A stretch of DNA of 64,000 nucleotides, taken from contig JAINUG010000258.1 of assembly GCA_029706075.1 (NCBI GenBank), positions 1 through 64,000 on the forward strand. The letters run 5' to 3'. The position numbers and the translations under genes were made by a program. The first letter of the stretch is position 1, and each line of letters begins with the position of its first letter. The stretch comes from Aldrovandia affinis. Lineage: Eukaryota; Chordata; Actinopteri; Notacanthiformes; Halosauridae. Under the pieces are notes generated by a model. The model did no database searches, was not told where the DNA came from, and worked only from the letters and a program-made list of their open reading frames with translations. Shown here in pieces: positions 42,990 to 53,408 of this stretch.

Positions 42990-43340
42990 TACTTACTGTA
43001 TGTTGCTATTTAGGCAAGTCAGAGTTTGGCAGAGCATCTCGGAGAGATTAAAGGGCCACACCAGTCATACCTCCCTGCCATTGGCATGTTCAAAGCTGAT
43101 GCACAGTGTTTCTACATAGTGATGGATCATCATCTCATACCCTGCCAAGTAAGCACATCCCTTCGAGCTATCGATAAGCTTTTTAAGTGTCACTTTGTTT
43201 TCAGCTTGAGATATGATGATGCCCTTTGCATCCTTTTTACTTTCCTCCAAATGACTGTTTATAATATTGACATAGACAAAACTGAGTAAACTCCAAGAGT
43301 TAGGGAAGTAAGAGCAAATCTTTTGATCAGACAGGAAGAC
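42990..43340 (+). pseudogene. Partner-protein C-terminal piece of the CMC-like element
   Basis: The frame reads EHLGEIKGPHQSYLPAIGMF, KADAQCFYIVMDHHLIPCQ, then LRAIDKLFKCHFVFSLRYDD and FTFLQMTVYNIDIDKTE, followed after one stop by TPRVREVRANLL. I recognise this as the C-terminal block of a fish transposon-associated protein, similar in style to the end of SAMD3-like proteins (lone folding block, FVF and FLQ motifs). Upstream exons are missing. It sits just before the transposase gene on the same strand, so it may be the second gene of the element. Function unknown. Confidence 0.45.
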
Positions 43341-43578
43341 AAGGATGTATCTATGCTTCATTTCTCAGATACGGGTTGAAACAAGTGTTTTGCTTATTCG
43401 GCACCTTAAGTTGAGTCATGGGTTGTACCTGGGAAATAAGATGAGAATTGTTTGTGGTCAAGATGGATGTACCATATTGACCCGAATATAAGACGACCCT
43501 GATTAGTATTTTTCAAGACTCATTTTTGGAAAAATACTTTTTTGAAGGAAAAATCTTGTTTGTGTAAAGAAAATCATT

Positions 43579-44077
43579 TTATTTGTCTTCACATTGAATA
43601 AAACAATGTAGGCTGTTTGTAACATATTTTGGTAAAATCATGTTTTCAATATTCAACAATTGTCTAGATTGCAATAAAACAGTAGTGCAATAAAAAATGT
43701 CAAGTCGCAGTGACAGCCCGTTACGTCGCATCATTCTTCTACACCAGCCGAAGCTAGCTTTGAACTCGGTAGGTGGTATGTTGAGCTCTTTGGCGATTTC
43801 CAAGGCTTTGAGCTGAATGACAGCTCTGGTAATGGGCATACCGTCGTTACGTTTTTCAGTCACGTATTCACACACCCTCCTGTCAATCTCCTGGAAGCGG
43901 CCGATTTGCGGACCGCGATTCGCTTTTCTCTGACTGTTTGCATTCTTAAGCTGGTCTTTTTGGGCTCGCCATCTTCTAACATTACAATCTGTAATATCAT
44001 ATTTCTTGGCTGCTCGACAGTTGTTTGATGACTCTGCTTCATTGATCACCATCATCTTAAAATTGGCATCGTAACTC
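43579..44077 (-). pseudogene. pogo-like transposase, N-terminal DNA-binding part
   Basis: The - strand frame reads SYDANFKMMVINEAESSNNC, AAKKYDITDCNVRRWRAQK, GRFQEIDRRVCEYVTEKRND, ITRAVIQLKALEIAKELNI and FKASFGWCRRMMRRNGLSLR. This is the double helix-turn-helix DNA-binding half (Brinker/CENP-B type) of fish pogo transposases. The DDE half is absent, so the copy was non-autonomous before or after the LINE hit its first codons at about 44077. No intact product. Confidence 0.82.
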
Positions 44078-45749
44078 AAATCAAATCAAATCAAATCAAG
44101 TTTATTTGTATAGCGCTTTTCACAATAGAATTGTCACAAAACGCTTAACAGAGGGGGAACCCAGGCCTAGACCCCCCCAACAGCAAGCCTAATGGCAACA
44201 GTGGCAAGGAAAAACTCCCTAGGTAGGGAGAAACCTTGGGAGGAACCAGACTAAAAAGGGGGGGAGCCCATCCTCTTCTGGCCGGCACAGGGTATGTCCA
44301 AAAAAGACCATGTCATGGTCAGTCCAAGGTGGCTCAGGGCTGAAAGACTTTGCCCCTCCTGAGTTAGGTAGTCAGCGGGGGGGGCTAAACCACGCGGAGA
44401 GGGTCCAGATCCAGGAACTGGGGTTGGCGTGGGGGTGAGGGTTGATGGGGGCAGCTCACACTTCTCGCAGGATCTAGGGCTCTGGGGCAGGTGCCCCGAG
44501 TCAGAGGCCGAGGCAGAGAAGAGAACATGCAGTCAGAAAAAAAAAGCAGTGCTATAGCCAGTAGCATTATGTAAGAGCAGGGGAGCACAAGCATAGGAAA
44601 TATACAGATAGCCCCAACAGGTGTAAGCTATGGCAGCATACCTATTAGGAGAGGGACAGAGAAAACACGCAGCCATGAGAGAGTTCCAAACAATCCACAC
44701 CTGATCAAGGATAACCAGCATAACAGTGGTGGTAACACATTGAGGAGGTGACAGTATGGAAAGTTTCTCACTCCATAAGACACTAATGCACGGCCTTCTC
44801 CATCTCTCCACCTAGACTATGTTTGGCAGTAGGCTAGGCTGAAAATATATGTTTTTAATCTACACTTAAAAATTGAAACTGTGTCCGAATCCCTAACATG
44901 CCTTGGTAAACCGTTCCACAACAGAGGAGCTCTAAAAGAGAAGGCTCTACCACCAGCTGTGCTTTTCAAAATTCTAGGGAGTAATAGATGGCCGGCTTCT
45001 TGTGAACGAAGCAGTCGTGTCGGCTTATAGGGGGCAATCATTTCGGTCAGATATAAAGGTGCAAGTCCGTTTACTGCTTTAAAAGTTAGCCCGATATTTA
45101 ATAGGAAGCCAATGTAGTGATGCTAACACTGGAGTAATGTGCTCATACTTTTTGTATCTAGTCAAAATACGTGCCGCTGTGTTCTGTACTAGTTGAAGAC
45201 TCTTTAGAGAGCTACTAGAGGAGCCGGATAATAAGGCATTACAATAGTCTAGCCTCGATGCAACAAAAGCATGCATCAAGGTTTTAGCATCCTCTAATGA
45301 CAGAAAGTACCAAATTTTTGCTATGTTTCTTAGGTGAAAGAAAGCTACTCTGGAAGTGTTTTTAATATGAGTGTCAAATGTAAGGTCCTGATCAATAATA
45401 AAACCAAGGTTCTTAACCATAATTTTATTTTATTAAAAGGATCCCCATTAGCTGACGCCTAGGCGACAAGCTAGTCTTCCTGGGGTCCTTGACAAATAAC
45501 CAAACATTACAGCCACATTGGCACAAACATCAACATCATGACATCAATAGTCCAATGAAAATGTTACAGAAATAGGGCAACTAAGTGATTAAAATGCTGG
45601 GAAAAGAAAGAAAATAAACAGTTCGAAAACAAACATACAAACAAAAACTCAAAACAAACAGGAATAATAAACAGTTCAAAACAAACATACAAACAAAAAC
45701 TCAAAACAAACAGAAATGACAGTAATAGCTCAAATTTATGAAGATTAAA

Positions 45750-48700
45750 ATGATTAGTTATTGATTCTATTTCGTAGATGGGATTTGATCTTCTTTTGAA
45801 ACTTGCTTTACATGTGATTAAACGAAGATAGTTGGGAAGACAGTTCCAGAAGCCAATGGCCCTATACAGAATAGTTTTCTTTAGGCTGTTAGTTCTTGGT
45901 CTGGGCAAGATCATCTGCCTACTACTGGCCGCTCTGGTGGAGTGTGGATGGAGATCTGACCTGTAAGTAATATTCTGAAAAATAAATGTTGGTGTTTGTG
46001 TTTGAATAACTTTATGAAAGAAAATAAGTACATTAGCCAATAGTCTACTCTCAACGCTTAGCCACTGCAGACTTTCATGCATTCTTGTCACATTCGACCT
46101 AGAGGAGCATCCCAGCACCAGTCTAGCAGCCTTATTTTGTGCTACTTGTAGCTTTCTGATGAGTCCTTTAGACGCAGATGACCATACACCTGAGCAATAG
46201 TCCAGATGACATAGAACCAGAGAACGTACAATTTGGTTTAGCATGGATAGTTTAAGGAATGGTGCACACTTTCTTGTAGCAGCCAAAGCTCCACCCATCC
46301 TTGAAACTATTTTTGTTGTGTGGTCAGACCAGGACAGTGCACTGTCTAGACAGAGTCCCAAAGGCTTTGTTTTCTTTACTTGTAGTATGGGTTGACTCTC
46401 TATCAGAAGATTCAGTTTGGGATCTTGTGCTAGTTTATGGTTGGAACCGAATATCATACAAACTGTCTTTGATGTGTTGAGCACAAGTTTGTTGGCTATA
46501 ATCCAGTTGTGTATAATGTTAAGCTCACTGGACAGGACCTGATTTAGTTCTGAGCATGTAGGTGCAGCATAGTAAATGGTGGAGTCGTCAGCGTACATAG
46601 TCAGACTCGCCTGCTCTATGGCATATGGCAGATCATTAGTGAATATAGAGTAGAGGAGCGGACCAAGGCAACTCCCCTGTGGGACCCCGCAGTCTAGTTG
46701 CTTGCTATCTGAGAGTGTACCATTAAAATATACTCTCTGTGACCTAGATGACAGGTAGCTCCTTAGCCAGGTGATCGCCGAATGCTTCAAACCATAACAA
46801 GCTAGCTTCTCAATCAAAAGGTCATGATCGATTACATCAAAAGCAGCGCTGAAATCAAGCATTACAGTGCCCACAAGCATTGAGCTATCAATTGCCGCAA
46901 GCCAGCTGTCGGTCATCTGCAGCATTGCAGTGCTTGTTGAGTGACTGGCCCTATAAGCGTGCTGGAACATGGTTGTTAAGCCATTGATGTTAAAGTATTC
47001 CTGAATTTGCTCAGACACAATTTTTCTAGTAGTTTACTCAGCACAGGCAGGATGCTGATGGGCCTACAATTGGGACCGTTAAAAATCTTAGATTTGCCTT
47101 TGGGTAATGGTAATATCTTTCCTTCCTTCCAGTTTTTGGGCCAGACACCACTGATTAAGCTTCTATTAAAAATATGACAAACTGGTTTGGAAATGTAAGC
47201 TGCAGCTATTTTCAGCAATTTGCCATCAAGATGGTCAGTACCAGCGGACTTATCCACTGGCAAGGCACTCAACAATTTTTCAACTGACTCCGCTTGGACC
47301 TGATGAAAATCAAAATCGCAGTTTTTATCCTTCATAATGTTACTCTTTATAAGCTCCACCGACTTGGAAGTGACTGCTGTGTCCATGTTTCGTCTGAGCG
47401 TGGAAACCTTATCTACAAAAAAGGTATTAAAGTAATTTGAAATGCTATGAGGTTTAGTCAGATAGACACCATCCACCTCAATGAAAGAAGTGTGAACTGT
47501 CCTTCTTCTACCCATGATTTCATTAAATACTTTCCATAGTTTTTTACCGTCATTGCCGCTCTCTGAAATGTTTTGCCTATAGTGTGATTTCTTATTTGCC
47601 CTGTTTGTTTTGGTAACCTCATTTCTTAGTTTGCGATAGTTTTCCATGTCATCATGCGAACCAGATAGCACAGCAGTCTTCTTGGCCTCATCTCTAAGCA
47701 CCATTAGATTTTTAAGGTGACATCCAACCATGGAGCACTTTTGGCTTTAACTGTGTATTTCTTTAGAGGGGTGTCTATTAACAACATTCATAAAGTAATT
47801 CATAAATATTTTCAAAGCAAGCTCAGCATCATCAACATTACATACATCAGACCACTGAATGTTGTCAATTTCCCTTAGAAAAGACTCTTTGGTAAATTTC
47901 TTATAAGATCTTGTTTGGACAATTTTTGCACTAGCCTTGGGCGGTTTCGTTCTCCTTGTGACAGCGATAAAATTATGATCGCTGAAACCCAACGGTACAG
48001 ACACAGGTGTAGAACATAAATCCGAATTATTAGTGTAAATATGGTCAATACATTTTGAAGATTTAACCCCAGTTTGATTGACAGATATTCTTGTGGGTTG
48101 ACACATTAATTGAGATAGACCACATGTACTGCTAGATGTCAATAGCATATTTTTCAGACTGCAGGTATCAGACAACCAATCAATATTTAAATCACCTAGC
48201 CAACTGCGGCCCGCGGTCCATTTTTAATTGGCCCGCGGCCGCATTCCAATATAAGGAATATGGCCCGCGCATGAAACTTGCACTTGACTGAGTTGTAATT
48301 CTTAGTGGAGCCACTAGTGGAGCCACCCGTATTCATTGAAAACTCCGCGAAATAAACGAACTGGTCCCCCGTCGACAGAAAATCCGAAGGGCGCAATAAT
48401 TATTTTCGCGTAGCACCCCCCCTCCAATAGTGGCCCAGCCTTTCGTATATTTTTCTGTATTTGGCCCTCAGTGGAAAAAGTTTGGACACCCCTGACCTAG
48501 CAGGTACAGTTCTCTGTTCTCTTCAGTAGTTGTATCCATCATCATACACAAATCATTTAGGTACTGTATGTTAGAGTTAGGGGCTCTATAGCAACAGCCA
48601 ACCAGTATGGGTTTTAGATGTGGCAGCTGCACCTGGAGCCAAATTGCCTCAATACCGTCTACCATGAGATCATGCCGTTGTTTCGCGGGGAAGTGTTCAC

Positions 48701-48986
48701 GTATGAATATTGCAACCCCTCCACCAGAACCATTTCTGTCCTTTCTGTAGATGGAAAAGCCTTCGATTGACACCTCTGAGTTGTCAAATGTGCAATCAAG
48801 ATGAGTCTCAGACACAGCCAGAATATCCACCCTATTAACCTGCAAAAATAAATGAAGCTCTTGCACCTTATTCCTTAGGCTACATATGTTTATGTGTGCA
48901 AGAACCAGCCCTTTGGGTAACGTTTTCTTGGTTACCGTGGTAACCGTAGTGTGTTTCGCCTGAGTGACGTCACAACTGTGCGCCAT
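45750..48986 (-). pseudogene. ORF2 (endonuclease-reverse transcriptase) of the second LINE
   Basis: From 48986: GLVLAHINICSLRNKVQELH, DILAVSETHLD, GGGVAIFIREHFPA (APE-type endonuclease). The MITE at 48201-48494 then splits it, and removing it joins ELYLLG to DLNIDW. The endonuclease ends with GFSDHNFIAVTRR (about 47980). The RT part: LPVDKSAGTDHLDGKLLKIA, NCRPISILPVLSKLLEK (47230-47030), TVMLDFSAAFDVIDHDLL, CGVPQGSCLGPLLYSIFTND, MYADDSTIYY (open 47018-45564, 484 codons), and a C-terminal end KTILYRAIGFWNCLPNYLRL. Frame changes near 47755, 47715 and 47020. The catalytic YADD is intact in sequence. Confidence 0.85.
48201..48494. mobile_element. hAT MITE inside the second LINE
   Basis: 294 bp; right end GTTTGGACACCCCTG, left end CAACTGCGGCCCGCGG. 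The flanks ACCTAGC (48194-48200 and 48495-48501) match for 7 bp with the eighth differing. CAGGGGTGTCCAAACTTTTT and GGCCCGCGG are typical of the vertebrate hAT-Charlie/Tip100 MITE type. It is the innermost, and so youngest, member of the nest. Confidence 0.85.
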
Positions 48987-49023
48987 TGTTTACAAGACCC
49001 CACGTAAGAAGCAGGTTAGCCAG

Positions 49024-49883
49024 CTAGCATGAAGAACCAGACCCCCCGGCTTGGATTTTATCATCGCCGCCGGTCAACCAGTATGTAATCTTAGCGTTAC
49101 GATATAACTGCCCCTCAATGAACAGTTTATCACTGTACAGACGGGGTTTTCTGCCGTTGTTCCTGGCCTCCTTCATGATCGGCTGGAGTAGACGCCGTCT
49201 CCTCATAATCTCTGGTGGATACTGGTCTGTGATCGAGGCATCGCAGCCTTTCAACTCTTTACCTCTCTCCATGATGGCATGCTTCATTGAAGATATCGTA
49301 ACCTTCGCCACTATAGGACGAGACTTTGTAACACCAGGCTTGGAATACCCTAGTCGGTGCACTCTGCAGAATTGTATCGCATCCACCTCGGGTTTCGTCA
49401 TCTTGAGACTTTCCCCCAAGAAAGACCGCACAATCTGCTCCGACTTCAGGTAGGCTTCTTTCCCTCCCCTGGCTTCCTCGTTTGCCTCGGGTAGCCCATG
49501 AATAATGATATTGTCTCTCATGCTTCTGTTCTGTAAATCCAGCAGATCGTTGGCCATTCTGTGGTTGTCTTCTTGTAGTTCATCTGTCGCTCGTTTTAGC
49601 ATGATAACATCTGACCGGAGAGAAGCATTGTCCTTCTTTAGGACTTCAATCAGAGAGTTATTGAACTCCACTGATCGCTTTAACTCCTCTACGTCGCTAG
49701 ACAACTTCTCTAAAAGATCCAGCTTCATAAGCTGCTTTTTTTCATGGTAGACATAGCCGCTTGTATGCCGTGAAGTTCTGACAGAAGCGGGTCATCCATG
49801 TCGCTCGAGCCGAGCTGAGACCTGCTTCTTTTGGGTTCGCGTGTAGTTTTTTTTTTAGTTTTAACACCCTTATTCGTCGACAT
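49024..49883 (-). pseudogene. ORF1 of the second LINE, coiled coil plus RNA-binding-like region
   Basis: Starts MSTNKGVKTKKKTTREPKRS at 49883, passes SSDMDDPLLSELHGIQAAMS, and then loses frame at the A7 run (49737-49743). It continues as KLDLLEKLSSDVEELKRSVE, a coiled coil with heptads to about 49540, then RNRSMRDNIIIHGLPE-like sequence (QNRSMRDNIIIHGLPEANEE) and AIQFCRVHRLGYSKPG, PIVAKVTISSMKHAIMERGK. The layout (coiled coil, then RRM-like Transposase_22 fold) is that of L1-type ORF1 chaperones. A one-base slip in the A-run is the only break seen. Confidence 0.75.
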
Positions 49884-49965
49884 ATTGTAGTAAATCCCGT
49901 CGATGTATGCTTCTAGATCTTCGATACTTTCGTCCCCTGATAGATCCAGTTTGGTGAAGGTACAA

Positions 49966-52418
49966 TTAGCGATTGTATTTGTTTGCCGCGGTTGTTTTAC
50001 TACAAAGACTCCTCATGCAAAGACTTGATGTAACTATGCAATCACCTGCATTTAACTGCAGATCCAACTTGTTCCTTAATTTTTTGGGGCCCATCTCTGT
50101 TTTATCTGAATTTAAAAGCAGGAAATTTACTGTCATCCAGTTCTTTATATCAGAGATACAAGCCTCTAATTGAGTGAGTTTAAGTGTTTCACCTGGCTTC
50201 ATTGATATACAGCTGTGTATCATCTGCATAGCAATGGAAATTTACACCATGTTTACGAATAACATTACCGAGTGGTAGCAAGTATAATGAGAACAGTAAT
50301 GGTCCCAGCACTGAGCCTTGTGGAATACCATATTTAACCTGAGAGTAGTCAGAGAACTCTTGATCTAATTGCACAAATTGAAACCGGTCTAATAAGTATG
50401 ATTTAAACCATGAGAGTGCCCGTCCACGCAAACCAACCAGGTTTTCTAGCCTATGAAGGAGAATTTGGTGGTCAATAGTGTCAAAAGCAGCACTTATGTC
50501 AAGGAGCACTAGAATAGAAACACAACCAGTGTCCAATGCTAACAGTAAGTCATTTACAACTTTAATAAGTGCTGTCTCAGTACTATGGTTTGGTCTAAAA
50601 CCTGATTGTAGTGTTTCATACAGATTATTCGTTTTTAGGAAAGCAGTTAATTGTTGAGCTACAGATTTCTCTAAAATTTTTGACAAAAAGGGCAGATTTG
50701 AAATGGGCCTATAGTTCTTCAGATTAACAGGATCAAGATTTGGTTTTTTTAGAAGAGGCTTGATTACTGCTACTTTTAAAGACCTAGGTACGCAACCCAA
50801 TAATAGGGATGTATTTATGATATCTAACATGGGCTGGCCTAGCACAGGCAAAAGCTCTTTAATAAGCTTTGTTGGTATGGGGTCTAACAGACATGTAGAT
50901 GATTTGGAGGACATAACCAGTTTACTGAATTTGTCCAGATCCAAGGGAGTGAAAAACTCAAGGGTCTCTACGCAACCCTGCTCCTGATAGCCCTGTGCTA
51001 TCTCGGCAGTTGGAGTGCTAGATATTAGAGTCATTTTCATAATTTGTTCTCTGATTGTCTCAATCTTTTCAGTAAATTAGTTCATAAAGTCATTTGAATT
51101 ATAGTTAGAAGGATAACTGATGGAAACTGAAGACTGTTTTTTTGTCAGTTTAGCTACCGTGTTAAATAGAAATCTTGGGTTGTTTTTATTCTGGTCAATT
51201 AATTTTGAGAAGTACGATGACCTAGCTGTAATAAGGGCGTGCTTGTATTCTATGAGGCTGTCCTTCCAAGCAGAACGAAAAACCTCTAAATTGGTAGAGC
51301 GCCATCTGCGTTCTAATTTTCTGGAAACTTGTTTAAGGGCACGGGTATGGTCAGTAAACCAGGGTGCAAGTTTCTTCTCACTGCATTTTCCTCTTGAGGG
51401 GTGCGACCGCATCAAGTGTATTCCGTAAAATGTGATTTAGCGCATCTGTTTGATGATCAATTGACAAAAGGCTATTTGGGTCCTGACTTGATACTAAGCA
51501 TTCGGGAAGTACGTTTATAAATTTTGAAGCCGTCAATGAATTTATAGAGCGGCTGGAATAGTATTTAGGTTCTGATTTAATAGGAATATTTACCTGAATT
51601 TCAAAAGAAATCAAAAAGTGATCCGATAGTACAGGATTATGGGGAGACACAATGATATTCTCGACATCGATACCATAGGATAAGACTAAATCTAAGGTAT
51701 GATTGTGGCGGTGGGTTGGTTCAGATATATTTTGAATAAAACCGACAGAGTCAATAATAGCTGCAAAAGCCAGTCCTAAAGGGTCACTGTCATTATCAAT
51801 ATGTATGTTGAAATCTCCAACAATCACAACTTTATCCCCCATAGTTGCCAAGCTTGATAAAAACTCTGCAAACTCGGAGAGAAAAACAGTATATGGTCCA
51901 GGTGGTCTATAAATAGTTATTAAGAGGAATGATTGCACTGAGGTAACTAGATCTTTTGACCGTCCAGAAAGCATAGCAAGCGATTCAAAAGAGGAGAACT
52001 TATCCCCACATTTAGGTGTAAAACTAAATTTTGTCGAAAAAATCACAGTAACACCGCCCCCTCTACCGGACAGACGCGGCGCTTGGCAGCTGGCATAACC
52101 ATCGGGAGATGCCTCATTAAGTGCACTGTATTCGTCAGGCCTAAGCCAGGTTTCAGTGAAACTAATCAGGTCAAAACTATGGTCGGTGATTAGTTCGTTC
52201 ACAAGAACCGCCTTGGGGGAAAGTGATCTAACATTTAACAATCCACATTTAAGATGCGTCTTACTACAGGCAACACTTACTGCAGGCTGAGAGGTTTTAA
52301 TATAAATAAGATTATGTACACAAATGCCACGACAGCCAGTGTGCTCAGATAGCTTTTTACTTCTAAAACCATTTCCAAAACGAGGGACAGACACAGTCTC
52401 AATAGCTAAGCTAGTCAC
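49966..52418 (-). pseudogene. ORF2 of the L2 LINE: endonuclease and reverse transcriptase
   Basis: From 52418 the frame carries an APE-type endonuclease: KCGLLNVRSLSPKAVLVNEL, SFTETWLRPDEY, GGGVTVIFSTKF, VIVGDFNIHIDNDSDPLG, THRHNHTLDLVLS, LSDHFLISFE. One base gained near 51385 shifts the frame to 51415-51077 (KCSEKKLAPWFTDHTRALKQ, with an in-frame stop near 51076). RT follows at 51040-50189: [72 protein letters not shown]. The catalytic YADD is present. The C-terminal end lies at 45420-44817 beyond the second LINE (FVASRLDYCNALLSG, RAPLLWNGLPRHVRDS). Only about two small breaks plus the insertion. Confidence 0.87.
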
Positions 52419-52487
52419 GGGTTTTTGGAAGCTAGCAGACAGTGGTTTAGGACCAGAAGTCTGCTGCCTGGCTAGCGCTCTGAGAGG

Positions 52488-53408
52488 TCATAAACTTTGC
52501 GAATTTATACTACGGGAAAAATTTCTAGATAATAGAAGAGCACCTCTCCAGTTCGGGTGGAGTCCGTCTCTCTTCAGTAAGCCAGCCTTTCCCCAAAAAG
52601 TGGGCCAATTGTCTATGAAGCCCAAGTCGTTGTCAGTACACCAGTTAGCCATCCAGCGATTTAGCAACGTGAGTCTACTGTAGACTTCGTCACTCCTACG
52701 GGCAGGGATAGGGCCAGAGATAATTACTTCCCGACTGAGTGTTTTAGCGAGCTTACACACCGAAACAAAATAATTTTTAGTGATCTCCGACTGCCTAAGT
52801 CGGACATCGTTGGTGCCAGCGTGGATAATAATTTTAGAATATTTACGATTATTCTTAGCTAGCACCTTTAAGTTTGCCTCCACGTCGGTAGCTCTGGCCC
52901 CAGGCAAACATTGGACTATGGTCGCTGGTGACTCTATCCTCACGTCTCGTAAAATGGAATCGCCAATTATCAGAGCTTTCTCAGTAGGTGTATTACTGAG
53001 TGGGGAAAAACGATTCGAAACGTGAGTTGGGTGTATGACCTCCTTGGGACGGCGACTATGCCTCCCTCGAACCGTGACAAAAGCGCCTTGCTGCGAAGGC
53101 TCTGTTGGGGGAATAGCACTAATGTCTAGGCTATTTAAACTCCCTGGTGCGTCCGGCTCCAACAGAAAAGACTCTATGTAACTCTCTCCTTCCTGAATCT
53201 GGCGAAGCGTCTGGATGCGGTCCTCAAGCTCAACTATTTTCTGCGCCAATTCTAAATTGAGTTGACACTTACTACAAATACCAGTTACGTTAAACTTGGC
53301 GTCAGAACTAACACTAAACATATTGCACTCCAAGCAGGAAACAAGGGAGGAAGCCATGGTCGAATTCCTTACCATAAATGTTTTCTTGGGTGTCGAACAG
53401 AAAACCAC
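52488..53408 (-). CDS. L2 LINE ORF1 with SGNH/GDSL esterase domain, open
   Basis: An open frame of 306 residues on the - strand; the likely start is M at about 53357 (MASSLVSCLECNMFSVSSDA), with 53408 the first ATG. It begins with a Cys-pair region (CLEC ... CSKCQLN), then a coiled coil (AQKIVELEDRIQTLRQIQEG). The esterase has its GDS block (KALIIGDSILRDVR), the GTND block (KIIIHAGTNDVRLRQ) and the DxxH block (LLKRDGLHPNWRGALLL), so the Ser-Asp-His triad is in place. The SGNH esterase ORF1 is known for L2/CR1 elements, where it is thought to act on lipids during retrotransposition. It is intact in this copy. Confidence 0.85.
   Translation of the reverse strand: MVFCSTPKKTFMVRNSTMASSLVSCLECNMFSVSSDAKFNVTGICSKCQLNLELAQKIVELEDRIQTLRQIQEGESYIESFLLEPDAPGSLNSLDISAIPPTEPSQQGAFVTVRGRHSRRPKEVIHPTHVSNRFSPLSNTPTEKALIIGDSILRDVRIESPATIVQCLPGARATDVEANLKVLAKNNRKYSKIIIHAGTNDVRLRQSEITKNYFVSVCKLAKTLSREVIISGPIPARRSDEVYSRLTLLNRWMANWCTDNDLGFIDNWPTFWGKAGLLKRDGLHPNWRGALLLSRNFSRSINSQSL

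Larger units (their letters stand above)
45421..50013 (-). mobile_element. Second LINE (Jockey-group), inserted in the L2 LINE
   Basis: About 4.6 kb, with 5' end near 50013 and an A/T-rich 3' end at 45421 (AATAAAATAAAATT on the - strand). ORF1 49883-49024, ORF2 48986-45750. The host L2 frame runs on across it: KNLGFIIDQDLTFDTHIKN resumes right at 45420. CAT is found at both edges, too short to call a duplication. The RT motif is MYADDSTIYYAA; the family within the Jockey-type LINEs is not resolved. Confidence 0.85.

Noticed and set aside
49118-49453. A 111-residue + strand frame
   Set aside because: Antisense shadow of the LINE ORF1.
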